A stretch of 64,000 nucleotides of DNA from Bacteriovoracaceae bacterium (GTDB taxonomy: Bacteria > Bdellovibrionota > Bacteriovoracia > Bacteriovoracales > Bacteriovoracaceae). Of this stretch, positions 7,950 through 16,877 are shown piece by piece. The translations under genes and the position numbers were made by a program. Every line of letters begins with the position of its first letter. Within the stretch, counting starts at the first letter, position 1. The notes beneath the pieces are model-generated. The model had not been told where the DNA came from, ran no database searches, and saw nothing but the letters and a program-made list of their open reading frames with translations. Location: assembly GCA_947377285.1 (NCBI GenBank), contig CANCFT010000009.1, positions 41,225 to 105,224 on the forward strand, written 5' to 3'.

Positions 7950-8236
7950 GCATGAAGCACTTATTGATCTATTTAGCCGTCTTCGTTTTCACAACTTCAG
8001 GAGGATTTTCCTCTGAAGCAGAATCAGTGAAACCAGAGAGCGCAAAAGCTGCAAAAATTAAATATAAAGATTCTGGCCGAATTGATTTTGAATCCCTCTT
8101 AATTGAAGGAGAGAGAAAAAAACCAGAACTTTCTGTTGTCACTGGTAATATCGGTGAAAAAGATAATGGACTGATGGTTATCAGAAAGGATTTTGATGAC
8201 ATGATGGCCAACGATTTTGGAGAGGTCATCGAATGA
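7946..8236 (+). CDS. Small exported protein, conserved between clusters A and B
   Basis: 96 residues with a signal peptide (cleavage near 'TSGGFSSEA'). The C-terminal half carries a pattern shared with the equivalent protein of cluster B (53398-53664): D-F-x4-I-E-G-E-x3-P-x6-G-x6-D-x-L/M-x-V/I-x-R-x-D-F. Both genes sit between the large TPR protein and the TonB-like protein, with ATGA overlaps on both sides, so they are orthologous parts of the same machine. I recognise no named domain. A counterpart of Myxococcus GltF is possible by position only. Confidence 0.75.
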   Translation: MSMKHLLIYLAVFVFTTSGGFSSEAESVKPESAKAAKIKYKDSGRIDFESLLIEGERKKPELSVVTGNIGEKDNGLMVIRKDFDDMMANDFGEVIE

Positions 8237-9453
8237 TTGCAATACAATCCGAAAATGGTGAGCTGGTAAAAGTTTTAAAAAATGTACTAGATGGTGAATT
8301 TGGATTCCATCGTTCATTTGGAATTATCAGCAAAGAGTTGGCCCATAAAAGAATGGATTCTAGAAAAAGACAATTTTATGATTACACCAATGATGATTGG
8401 TTGTGTTCATTTAAAATTAACAGATCTGCTGGAGAAGTTAACACTGAGAAAGCTTTAACCATTTCGGCCCTCATGGGTTGTGAAGCCGTTCAATCTTCTT
8501 CTGGTTGGGAATTAAATACTCCAATGGGTGTTTTTAATATTTCAGAAGCGCTCAACGGGAAAATTTCGCCATTATTAGAAGATCATCCAGACCAAAGTAA
8601 ATGGCTCAATAGTGCGGCCATGGTAACTTTGCTTTTAATCTTTTTTTTGATCCCAGCATTTTATTTAATGCAATATAAGCCCGTGAAAATCGAAAAAGTT
8701 GAAGAGATTACTGAACCGATTACTGTTCAAATAGAAAAACCAATAAAAACGGTAAAAATTGAACAAACATTTAATCCAAGTGTCGTTCCTAATCTTGTTG
8801 GTAAAGCGGCCATTTCAAGAAGAGCAGTCCAAAGAAATTTAGGATTCTTAGGAATGGTTGGATCAAAAGATGTGACAAGTGCTGTAGGTGGAGTTCCTCA
8901 ACATTTAAAAGTTGCAACTGCGGGCGCGGGCCCAGGTGGTACAGGTGGATCTGGAGGCGAAATGCTTACAGGTTTAGGAAAAGGACTTCGTAAAACAACT
9001 GTTGGGAACACTGGTGTTCAAGGCCTTGGTGGAATTGGAACAAAAGGTGGAGCTGGGGGTGGTTTAGGTGGATATGGAAATACTCTCGTAGCTTCTGGTG
9101 AAGGTAAGGGAATTTCAGCTATCGCCGTTTCAAATAGTGATGTGATTCTTGAAGGTGGTGTTAGTAAGTATGCCATCAACGCAACAATTGCAAAATATTT
9201 AAACCAAGTCCGTCGTTGTTATGAATCTGAACTTAAAAATCATCCAGATCTTCAAGGGCTTGTTGAAATGAGTTTTGAAATCAATGCGACTGGAAAATTA
9301 AATTATTCTAAAGTAAATAAGACGACACTCAATAGTCCACCTGTTGAATCTTGCATCAGTTCAAAAATGATGGACTGGCAATTTCCACAACCCAAAGGTG
9401 GGGTTAATGTTCCCGTTAAATATCCATTTATGTTAAGACCGGTAGGTATCTAA
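8233..9453 (+). CDS. TonB-like force transducer with AgmX/PglI C-terminal domain (GltG-type, cluster A)
   Basis: 406 residues: a cytoplasmic N-terminal domain of about 125 residues without an obvious FHA motif, one transmembrane helix (about 126-147), a Val/Ile/Lys/Glu-rich segment, a glycine-rich linker (about 230-300) and a C-terminal domain starting near 'AINATIAKYLNQVRRCYESEL'. The last matches the AgmX/PglI-type TonB-like domain of Myxococcus gliding proteins ('I..VRRCYE...L.G.V...F.I...G'). It should span the periplasm and pass stator motion outward. The cluster B counterpart keeps a recognisable FHA domain at its N-terminus; this one does not. ATGA overlaps with the gene before, TAATG with the gene after. 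Confidence 0.85.
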   Translation: MIAIQSENGELVKVLKNVLDGEFGFHRSFGIISKELAHKRMDSRKRQFYDYTNDDWLCSFKINRSAGEVNTEKALTISALMGCEAVQSSSGWELNTPMGVFNISEALNGKISPLLEDHPDQSKWLNSAAMVTLLLIFFLIPAFYLMQYKPVKIEKVEEITEPITVQIEKPIKTVKIEQTFNPSVVPNLVGKAAISRRAVQRNLGFLGMVGSKDVTSAVGGVPQHLKVATAGAGPGGTGGSGGEMLTGLGKGLRKTTVGNTGVQGLGGIGTKGGAGGGLGGYGNTLVASGEGKGISAIAVSNSDVILEGGVSKYAINATIAKYLNQVRRCYESELKNHPDLQGLVEMSFEINATGKLNYSKVNKTTLNSPPVESCISSKMMDWQFPQPKGGVNVPVKYPFMLRPVGI

Positions 9454-11468
9454 TGAAATTTTTCAAACACACTCTTTTAATAGCATTAGCTGTAAGTGCT
9501 TTTGCTTGTAAGCAAAATCCTTATCCTGCCTCCGGAGAGCGTACTGTTGTTCAAAGCCAAGAGCAACGTGCAGTAGAGCCGCCATTAAGTAGTTCAGTCG
9601 AAGATGTTATTGAATTTAAAGAAGGCCGATATAGAGAATATAAAATCCGAGTTTCGGTAAAAGATCCAGGTAAACCTATCGTGAGTTTTGATAATCTACC
9701 TGCTGGGGCAGAATATGATAAAGATAATTTTTTATTAAAATGGCGCCCAAATTTTTTTGATGGAAATGACCCAGTTGATCCAACCATTAAAACTAGAATT
9801 TATCCAATAACTCTTTGGTTAAGAAGTAGTACAGATAATGTTCGGGCCTATCGAAAAACAATTAACTTAGTTGTTTCAGATACACCTCAGTTAATTGATA
9901 TAATTCCAGATTCGGTTACTTCAGTCGAGGAAGGGAAGAAATTTAGCAACACATTTAAAATCAACAATGCAGATTTTCCAAAAGGTCCATTTCGAATTGT
10001 TACTTCAGGAATGCCTGCTAATACTGAAGTTGTGAAAGTAGATGAGAATACTTATAAACTCGAATTCTCTCCAGATTATTACCACGTCAATCGTAAATTA
10101 AACGGACCTCGCAAATCCTATTTGGGAAAAATTATTGTAGCGAATCCGGCCAACCAAAGTGCAACTAAAGAAATTAATATAGACGTTCAAGATAAACGTT
10201 TAGTTTCTAAATTAGTGACACCTGCAACTTTGAGTCAGGGTCTTGATGTGAGTTTTCAAGTCGTAGGTTATGATACAAATAAAGAAATGCCACCGGTAGT
10301 GAGTCTCGTTTCTTCAAGACCTGGATTTGGTAAATTTTCTTTTAGTGATATTAAAAATGAAGACAGCAGCTCAACTGTGCTGAATGTTTCTTGGACTGAT
10401 ATTCCTCCAACTCATAATGGCGAGGAGTTTAATTTAACTTTTAGATCGTGCGTTTTAGGTGAGTACAACTCAATTGATAATTGCACTGAATCAACAACTA
10501 AAGTAAAAATCATTGTGAAAGACCGCAATCCTCCACAAATTGCCAGAATCAATTGGCCAGTTGGTGAAATTATTTATTCAAATTTCGCTGAAACAGTTCT
10601 TCGCAAAATTCAAATACGTGATGGGGAAGATCCAAATCTAAAAATTAAAGTTGAAATTTTTCCTGAGTCATTACGAAAATATGTTACTTGGAGTGGTGAC
10701 ACTTTAAAATTAAACTTTACTGAAGCTGGAACATTTCAATTTAATGTTAAAGCAACTTCTGATTATAATATTTCATCATCGGAGAGTTTTCTGGTTGAAG
10801 TCTTTCCAAAAGATAGAAATAAAATACTTTTCTTTGCTGATTCGACAAGAGATCCAGAAGTTATTTTTTATAAAAAAACTTTTAAAAATGTCGATATCAT
10901 GAATCCTGCTATTCAAGAAATAAATGTGAGAAACCTCTCAGGTCGCGACACATTAGTCCTTGGTACAAGTTCATTAATGGACAAAGAAGTTCAGCCAATG
11001 ATTCTTAAAGCAATTGATAAAATTAAAAATATCGTAGTCGCTTCACCTCTCATAGATCAGCTTCCAGATCAATTTTTAGAAAAACTTAGATTGAATTATG
11101 GACTTGTGACAATTGGTAGATATAGCCAATTGCCCAACCTGCCTCCGTTAGAGCAAATGCAGTTTGCTAAAACCAGTCAGTTTGGTGATTCAATCAATCC
11201 AGTTTTCTTAAAACGAACAGCGTCTTCTGAGTCTCGTGATCCAATGCTTTTTAATGGTGGTCTCTATGAGCCTAAAAAAGTTTGTAAGGGCGTTTTAGGA
11301 TTATCTCTTAATGGAAATAATCCCTATGTCATTGGAGTTGTTTGTAATCGCGAAAATGGAGGAAGAATTTCTCTATTAGGAACTGAGTGGGCCGATCTCG
11401 CAGTTTCTACTGGCGATGAGCAAATTCCAGTGCAGTGGTTTAATACTATGATAAATGGACAATTCTAA
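9453..11468 (+). CDS. Lipoprotein with Ig-like/cadherin-like repeats (cluster A)
   Basis: 671 residues. Signal peptide with lipobox 'SAFAC' (Cys19), so it is lipid-anchored, probably at the outer membrane. The body is built of beta-rich repeats of putative Ig type, e.g. 'VSFDNLPAGAEYDKDNFLLKWRP' split around residues 71-93, followed by 'YPITLWLRSS'; a second unit lies near 190 and a third near 390. The last 200 residues are different, with a Rossmann-like pattern ('RDTLVLGTSSLMDKEVQPMILKAIDKIKNIVVAS'). It has no clear counterpart in cluster B. It is coupled to the TonB-like gene by a one-base overlap and would be a surface or periplasmic adaptor. Confidence 0.75.
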   Translation: MKFFKHTLLIALAVSAFACKQNPYPASGERTVVQSQEQRAVEPPLSSSVEDVIEFKEGRYREYKIRVSVKDPGKPIVSFDNLPAGAEYDKDNFLLKWRPNFFDGNDPVDPTIKTRIYPITLWLRSSTDNVRAYRKTINLVVSDTPQLIDIIPDSVTSVEEGKKFSNTFKINNADFPKGPFRIVTSGMPANTEVVKVDENTYKLEFSPDYYHVNRKLNGPRKSYLGKIIVANPANQSATKEINIDVQDKRLVSKLVTPATLSQGLDVSFQVVGYDTNKEMPPVVSLVSSRPGFGKFSFSDIKNEDSSSTVLNVSWTDIPPTHNGEEFNLTFRSCVLGEYNSIDNCTESTTKVKIIVKDRNPPQIARINWPVGEIIYSNFAETVLRKIQIRDGEDPNLKIKVEIFPESLRKYVTWSGDTLKLNFTEAGTFQFNVKATSDYNISSSESFLVEVFPKDRNKILFFADSTRDPEVIFYKKTFKNVDIMNPAIQEINVRNLSGRDTLVLGTSSLMDKEVQPMILKAIDKIKNIVVASPLIDQLPDQFLEKLRLNYGLVTIGRYSQLPNLPPLEQMQFAKTSQFGDSINPVFLKRTASSESRDPMLFNGGLYEPKKVCKGVLGLSLNGNNPYVIGVVCNRENGGRISLLGTEWADLAVSTGDEQIPVQWFNTMINGQF

Positions 11469-11478
11469 GGAATATTTT

Positions 11479-12183
11479 ATGAAGTTAAAAAAATTAGTCA
11501 TTATTACTTCGTTTATCGCTTTAAGTTGCACAGTCGCAATGGCCGAAGAAAAATCAGAACTTGAAAAAAAGTTGGACTCTCTCAGTATTCCTGATGATAA
11601 AGTAACAAGTGTTCTCAGCGAAGATAAACTTTATATTGTTAACACTCGCTACTCGAGCTTGGTTAACCGCCATGAACTAACATTGGCCGGAGCAAATAAT
11701 TTTACGGCCGACAGTCACCTCTCAACTCAACAAGCGGCACTAGCTTATCGTTATCATATTAACAGTAATTGGTCGGCAGGTCTTAGATATACACGGTATA
11801 CAAATGAACTTACCAATGCTGGAAAAAGATTATTTGATGATAAAAAAATGCTACCAGACACTGACTATGCTTTAAATGCTCAGGAAGCTTTTGTTAATTA
11901 TAATACTATCTATGGAAAATTAAGATGGAATGAAAACACTGTTGTTTATTTCGATCAATATATTGCCTTAGGAGGTGGAAAAATTAAATTAGCTTCAGGT
12001 AAAACGAATTTAGCATTTGCTGATTTAGGATTATCTTTTTGGATTGGTAACCATATGAGTTCCAGAGTTGGTCTTAAAAATGAATTTTATAAGCAAACAC
12101 AGTTAAGTGGTTCTCGCAATATTCACAATGGAGTTGGTTATATTGAATTTGGTTACCTCTTCGGTAACGGGGACCGTGGATGA
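11479..12183 (+). CDS. Outer-membrane beta-barrel protein (cluster A)
   Basis: 234 residues with a signal peptide (to about residue 22, 'SCTVAMAEE') and alternating amphipathic strands ending in a glycine/aromatic strand ('HNGVGYIEFGYLFG'). It resembles the barrel proteins encoded beside Myxococcus glt genes (GltA/GltB/GltH; the OMP_myx type). The annotated open frame begins at 11455; I use the ATG at 11479 because AAGGA precedes it and the signal peptide starts there. The stop overlaps the next start (ATGA). Cluster B starts with a barrel of almost the same length. Confidence 0.75.
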   Translation: MKLKKLVIITSFIALSCTVAMAEEKSELEKKLDSLSIPDDKVTSVLSEDKLYIVNTRYSSLVNRHELTLAGANNFTADSHLSTQQAALAYRYHINSNWSAGLRYTRYTNELTNAGKRLFDDKKMLPDTDYALNAQEAFVNYNTIYGKLRWNENTVVYFDQYIALGGGKIKLASGKTNLAFADLGLSFWIGNHMSSRVGLKNEFYKQTQLSGSRNIHNGVGYIEFGYLFGNGDRG

Positions 12184-13718
12184 AATTATTTGTTGGTCTC
12201 CTTTTTATAATTGGTAGCTTTAATGCATTTGCAGATTCTAGTGCTCTTCAAAAACTAGAAGGAAGTGAAATTGATTTCTCTTCACAAATCAAAGTTCAAA
12301 AACAATTGAATTTAGATAATCCATTTGTCATTCAACTTTTCTCTTCTTGGAAAGCCTTGGGCCCATTAGAAATGTCGACTAACCTTTGGGTAGAACTTAT
12401 TTTAGATAAGCAATACCTAAAAGCATTGTCATTGCTTCCCAGCTTAAAAGAAACGAAACTCGTTGCAATTAAAAATGCTAGTGAGCTTTATCTTTTATAC
12501 CAAACCGGACATATAGAAACTTTCTTATCTAAGTGGATCGAGTTATCGAGCAGTACTAATTTTTTGCAAACTGAGTTGGGATTAGCATTAGATCAAATCG
12601 TTGGAACTAAAAGTACTCAATTAATCCTAGATAACGGATTTGAATTGACTAATGATATCAGTTTAAAACTTGCAAAAATTGAGAAAATTCCTTCTAAATT
12701 AAATTATTCACTTCAGGCTTTTAGAGCATTGCGCTCAAGAGAAAATGCGCTCGGCTGGATTAGTAAACTTGATGAATCAGATCCACTCCGGATGCCTCTT
12801 GCTCAAACAGCTCTACTTCATTATGCCAAAGAAGGGAAAATCGGAGCATCTGGTAAAATTATCAAAAGTATAATTGAACCTATTCTTAGCAAATCTAGTG
12901 ATGAGGAAGAACTTTCACTTTATTTTATGACTCTTGGAAGACTTCTGTATCAAGCAGGAGCACTTAGCGAGTCAAAAAAATATTATGACTTGATCCCTGA
13001 GAGTTCTAGTTATTTTTTGAAAGCTAAATCAGAAGCATTATGGGCCCACTTAAGAGAAAAAGATTATTCTCGGACAAAAGGAGAGCTAGCTTCGCTTGAG
13101 TTAAGCATGTTCAATGATAAGTTTTATCCTGAAGCTTATTTAATAAGTGCCATGGCCAATGTGATGTTGTGCGAGTTTGTTGAATCGAGAGCGGCAATTA
13201 ATCGTTTTATCGATGTAAATAAAAAATGGGCCCGTGAGATTGATAAAAATATTAATGATCCAAAAGCATTACCTGTTACGAAAAATTTATTTATTACTAA
13301 TCTAGAAAAAGCAAAAGTCTCTTTAGTTAAAGAAAAAAAGAGATTGGAATTACAAAAGCTTGATCCACAATATTCATTACCAATTGATTCACAAATAGCA
13401 AGCATTGATAAAGCACTGAGAAATGAAATTTCAACTCAATGGAGTAATCGCAAAAAAGTTTTAGAAACAGCTTTTTATAAAATGCAATTTGTAAAAATTG
13501 AACTAATTTCACGTATGCGAGCAGTCGAAATGAATATGAAAATTGCAGGAAGCGATGAAGTTCGCCAGCAAAGTGCTGCCCCTGTTCGCAATAATCAATT
13601 AAGTTTTCCTCGCGATGGAGCCCTTTGGGGTGATGAACTTTTTCATATGAGTGCAACTGTTAAAAATAAATGTATGTCTGGCGAAATTAAAAATGATTCT
13701 AAAGGTGAACATAAATGA
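12180..13718 (+). CDS. Periplasmic TPR protein (GltC-type, cluster A)
   Basis: 512 residues with signal peptide 'FVGLLFIIGSFNAFA' and TPR-like helical pairs ('YFMTLGRLLYQAGALSESKKYYDLIP', split near residues 243-268). The C-terminus 'LWGDELFHMSATVKNKC' aligns with 'IWSDELGKQVFIQRELC' of the cluster B protein at 49308-50402; the stretch around 'EALWAHLREKDYSR' also aligns, so the two are paralogues. In Myxococcus the periplasmic TPR protein GltC works with the GltA/GltB barrels, and here too it directly follows a barrel gene. ATGA overlaps on both sides. Confidence 0.75.
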   Translation: MKLFVGLLFIIGSFNAFADSSALQKLEGSEIDFSSQIKVQKQLNLDNPFVIQLFSSWKALGPLEMSTNLWVELILDKQYLKALSLLPSLKETKLVAIKNASELYLLYQTGHIETFLSKWIELSSSTNFLQTELGLALDQIVGTKSTQLILDNGFELTNDISLKLAKIEKIPSKLNYSLQAFRALRSRENALGWISKLDESDPLRMPLAQTALLHYAKEGKIGASGKIIKSIIEPILSKSSDEEELSLYFMTLGRLLYQAGALSESKKYYDLIPESSSYFLKAKSEALWAHLREKDYSRTKGELASLELSMFNDKFYPEAYLISAMANVMLCEFVESRAAINRFIDVNKKWAREIDKNINDPKALPVTKNLFITNLEKAKVSLVKEKKRLELQKLDPQYSLPIDSQIASIDKALRNEISTQWSNRKKVLETAFYKMQFVKIELISRMRAVEMNMKIAGSDEVRQQSAAPVRNNQLSFPRDGALWGDELFHMSATVKNKCMSGEIKNDSKGEHK

Positions 13719-14767
13719 AATCATTATTGATTATTATTCTAGTGCTTACGACACTCTCATGTAGTAAATCGACAAGTTATTCGTATTATCAAAATATTCA
13801 GGCCTTAGAAGTTGATAAAAATCTTTATCCATTAAGTTTACTTGAAAGTGATAAAAATATTGACGTGATTTTATTGATTGATAATTCAGGAAGTATGAAT
13901 TCAATTCAACAAAACGTAATTCGCAATTCACGTATTTTTTTAGAGCAATTTGCCAAACAACCTTTTATTAATTGGAAAATTGGTTTGATTTCTACCGATA
14001 AAGCAGATGCACCCTATTTAGGTTTTGACACTTCATTTGATTGGACTCTTATTGACTCACGTGACCCGAGTTCATTTGATCGAACTGTTGCCCAGTTCCA
14101 AGATGCAGTTTCAAAATTTGGCACAAGTGGTGATTCTACTGAGTATGTTTTTTATAATGTTAAAAGAGCACTAGATAATTACGATGGTCATACTCCATCA
14201 AAACCAGCTTTTCTTAGGCCAAATTCTCATTTAGTAGTTATAATGATTACAGATGAAACAGAACAAAGTGAACAGGGCTTTGGTCCTGCATACAATGCTC
14301 CAGTTTTTGCGAAAACAATGTCTCAGTATATTGCTGGTAATAAAATATTGCGATTTTACGGTGCCCTTAATCGAGTAGATCTTCAAGGTTGCAATATGCC
14401 TGGAGACAGTATTCCTTATGCTGGAAGTCAGTTTGAAACTATTATCAACCTGACTAAAGGATTTAATATTTCTGCATGTATCGATGATTTTGGATCGGAA
14501 TTGGCAAAAATTGGAAAAGACATCGCCTCTTTAGTTGGGCTTCCAAGTTTACTTTTAAAGCAAAGACCAATGGCCGACACAATAAAAGTCTCTTACAAAG
14601 GCAAATCTCTCCCTTCAGGTCGTAAAGAAGATGGGGGAATTTGGTTTTACGAAGAAAGCACCAATACAATTAATTTTTACAGCATGGACTTTGTTGAAGA
14701 TCCAATGAAAGATGCATTTAAAATTGAATTTGATGTCGATGACGGAAATACTCGCTCAAAACTATGA
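13715..14767 (+). CDS. VWA-domain lipoprotein (cluster A)
   Basis: 350 residues. Lipobox 'TTLSC' (Cys16). A von Willebrand factor A domain starts with 'VILLIDNSGSMNS', whose D56-x-S58-x-S60 gives the metal-ion-dependent adhesion site; 'VVIMITDETEQSEQ' follows further on. A beta-rich tail closes the protein. VWA domains bind protein partners through a bound divalent ion. The VWA lipoprotein next to cluster B (56249-58078) shares the 'D-E-x-E-Q-S' signature, so the domain belongs to both machines. It is the last gene of cluster A and overlaps the preceding stop. The 3' end overlaps a convergent gene by six bases. Confidence 0.85.
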   Translation: MKSLLIIILVLTTLSCSKSTSYSYYQNIQALEVDKNLYPLSLLESDKNIDVILLIDNSGSMNSIQQNVIRNSRIFLEQFAKQPFINWKIGLISTDKADAPYLGFDTSFDWTLIDSRDPSSFDRTVAQFQDAVSKFGTSGDSTEYVFYNVKRALDNYDGHTPSKPAFLRPNSHLVVIMITDETEQSEQGFGPAYNAPVFAKTMSQYIAGNKILRFYGALNRVDLQGCNMPGDSIPYAGSQFETIINLTKGFNISACIDDFGSELAKIGKDIASLVGLPSLLLKQRPMADTIKVSYKGKSLPSGRKEDGGIWFYEESTNTINFYSMDFVEDPMKDAFKIEFDVDDGNTRSKL

Positions 14768-15259
14768 ACAAATTGAGTTTTCAAGTAAAATTTTAGTTGT
14801 TAATCCAGTTCCAATTTCATCAAATTGATTAAAGATAGTTACTTCTATTTGGGTTTTAGAAACATTTTTAAAATCAATTTTGATTGTAAGAGTAAATTCT
14901 TTTTCAGGTTTTGTAGTGAATCGAATTTTATCATGAAAATAGTAATGAACTCCCAATTCATCTTTAAGAGCAGTCCCTCGTTCAAAGGGCAAGTAACTTA
15001 ACTGCATATGATGGCCATCTTCAAAACGACCAAGATAGATGAAGAGCTTTATAGCGGGGATTGGTGACCTGGTAGTTGCATCTAAAAAGGGAGAAGCATC
15101 TTTACCAATTTCAGTCTGCAAAGTGTCAATCTTTTGGACTGGTAAATCATTTATGCTTTGAGTTTGATAACATCCTAGGTACTGCTCAAAGAGATTCTCT
15201 GCTTTACTTAGATTTGGTGTGAGTGAAATGACAAGTATAGATAAAATGAGTATTTTCAT
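14762..15259 (-). CDS. Exported protein, unknown function
   Basis: 165 residues with a clear signal peptide ('ILILSILVISLTPNLSKA', cleavage before ENLF). The mature domain is beta-rich with two Cys (near residue 30 and the penultimate residue), which may form a disulfide. It is convergent with the VWA lipoprotein gene, overlapping by six bases, and divergent from the FKBP gene by only 30 bases or so. I do not recognise a family; a small periplasmic beta-sandwich is the best description. Confidence 0.65.
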   Translation of the reverse strand: MKILILSILVISLTPNLSKAENLFEQYLGCYQTQSINDLPVQKIDTLQTEIGKDASPFLDATTRSPIPAIKLFIYLGRFEDGHHMQLSYLPFERGTALKDELGVHYYFHDKIRFTTKPEKEFTLTIKIDFKNVSKTQIEVTIFNQFDEIGTGLTTKILLENSICS

Positions 15260-15301
15260 AATTTTATTATTTAAACTTTATCTAAAAGGATGGCAAGATC
15301 T

Positions 15302-15643
15302 ATGACTGCAAAAGAACTAGTAATAACTGATTTAATTATAGGCGATGGGAAAGAGGTAGTAAAAGGAGCGTTAGTGATTGTTCATTATAGTGGATTTCTT
15401 GAAGGCAGAATGAAATTTGATTCTTCTCTAGATCGTAATCATCCTTTTGAATTTGTCATTGGTTCTGGAAGAGTCATAAAAGGTTGGGACGAAGGAGTAA
15501 TGGGGATGAAAGTTGGTGGCAAGCGAACACTTTATGTTCCTGCTCATTTAGCTTATGGTGAACGACAGATTGGATCAATGATTCCACCCAATTCAAATTT
15601 ATTTTTTGAAGTTGAACTATTAGAAGTTCGTACGCGTGATTAA
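15302..15643 (+). CDS. FKBP-type peptidyl-prolyl cis-trans isomerase
   Basis: 113 residues forming a single FKBP domain that catalyses proline cis-trans isomerisation. It shows the full family pattern: 'VIVHYSGFLEGRMKFDSS', 'PFEFVIGSGRVIKGWDEGV', 'MKVGGKRTLYVPAHLAYG' and 'IPPNSNLFFEVELLEV'. No signal peptide is visible, so it should be cytoplasmic. An ATG four codons upstream (15290) is also possible; the ribosome site is weak for either. A FKBP-like lipoprotein (AgmO) belongs to the Myxococcus gliding genes, but this one lacks a lipobox, so a link to cluster A is not supported. Convergent overlap with the next gene. Confidence 0.93.
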   Translation: MTAKELVITDLIIGDGKEVVKGALVIVHYSGFLEGRMKFDSSLDRNHPFEFVIGSGRVIKGWDEGVMGMKVGGKRTLYVPAHLAYGERQIGSMIPPNSNLFFEVELLEVRTRD

Positions 15644-16698
15644 GCTTTAATTCCACCAGCTAAAAAATCGCGTATCATTCCGATGGCCATAGAAACGATT
15701 GAAGGTCCGATGAATAATCCAACTGCACCCATTAATTGCATTCCACCAATCATTGAAATAAGAATGATGACAGAGTTAATTTTAACTTTTTTACTTATCA
15801 TTTGTGGCTTTATTATATTTTCAAAAATAAACCAGACAATGACTAGGTCAACAGCTCCAATAATTGCCCAGAGAGTATTTCCCGTCATATGGATATAAAT
15901 TAAGCACGGAACAATTAACACTGGCATTAAAAGTGGAATAACCCCTAAAAGACCAGCGGCCAATCCAATTAAAAAACCCGAATTCAATCCTCCAATCATT
16001 AAAGGAATGGCCAGGAGAATACCTTCAAGGACACCAACTAAAACGACACCATTGATTGTACCTCGAAGAGCTAAAATACCATTTTCGATATGAGATAAAC
16101 CTCGAGGTGACAACCAATAGGAAAAAACATTTCTATATTTCTTCTTTATAGATTCTCCATTTTGCAGCATAAAATAAAATGAAATAATCATTACGACACA
16201 AGTAATAACTCGGTCAAGGACTTGGGACCAAAGTGAAGAAAAAAGTAAGACGAGCTTTCCACTGCTTAATTTATTAACGGCTTCTATCAATCCAGCACTG
16301 GTTGCAATATTTGAATTCCAAAAATCAATGACTTTTTCTTTCATCGGTAAATATTCAAACCAATGAGGGTAATTAAGAACGCCATTATCTGTATTATTAG
16401 CAATATAATGTGATCCGGATTTATAGAGCTCACCAAGTTCAAAGAGGCCGTATAAAAATGGAGCTAAGAATAAAAGACTAAAAATGATTGTAAAAAAGAG
16501 GGCATGGTTTTTATTTCCTGATCCAAGAATTTTTAAATTCTTTTGACTTATTTTTTCAAATATTGGCCAAACAGAAAGTGCCGTCACAGCTCCCCATAAA
16601 ATTCCAAACATAAATGACTGAATTATAAAAAAGGATAAAATGATAAATATCAGTGAAAATATAAAGTAATTTCTTTCGCTGTTTTTTGTATCGTCCAT
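15640..16698 (-). CDS. AI-2E/PerM-family transporter
   Basis: 352 residues with about eight transmembrane helices. It begins with two paired helices ('YFIFSLIFIILSFFIIQSFMFG'), has a long amphipathic stretch around 110-160, and ends with the family C-terminal core ('FLIGLAAGLLGVIPLLMPVLIVPCLIYI' region and 'GAVGLFIGPSIVSMAIGM'). The AI-2E/UPF0118 family exports small molecules, in some members by Na+/H+ exchange; the substrate here cannot be told. GAGG precedes the ATG. The stop overlaps the FKBP gene on the other strand. Confidence 0.88.
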   Translation of the reverse strand: MDDTKNSERNYFIFSLIFIILSFFIIQSFMFGILWGAVTALSVWPIFEKISQKNLKILGSGNKNHALFFTIIFSLLFLAPFLYGLFELGELYKSGSHYIANNTDNGVLNYPHWFEYLPMKEKVIDFWNSNIATSAGLIEAVNKLSSGKLVLLFSSLWSQVLDRVITCVVMIISFYFMLQNGESIKKKYRNVFSYWLSPRGLSHIENGILALRGTINGVVLVGVLEGILLAIPLMIGGLNSGFLIGLAAGLLGVIPLLMPVLIVPCLIYIHMTGNTLWAIIGAVDLVIVWFIFENIIKPQMISKKVKINSVIILISMIGGMQLMGAVGLFIGPSIVSMAIGMIRDFLAGGIKA

Positions 16699-16877
16699 TC
16701 AATCCTCAAATCACTGTTTTTATTTCTATATTCAGTATAGTGCTAAACCTGTAAAACTCAAATTGAAGCATGAATATACAACTGCGAGGCTCGGGTATTT
16801 GAATGATAACAATTAAGTAATCATTTATTTAAATTTTTTGACGATAATGAATTGCGAATTCTTTTTTAGGGGAACCA

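Noticed and set aside
15302..15643. FKBP as the AgmO-type gliding component of cluster A
   Set aside because: It has no signal peptide or lipobox and is separated from cluster A by a convergent gene.
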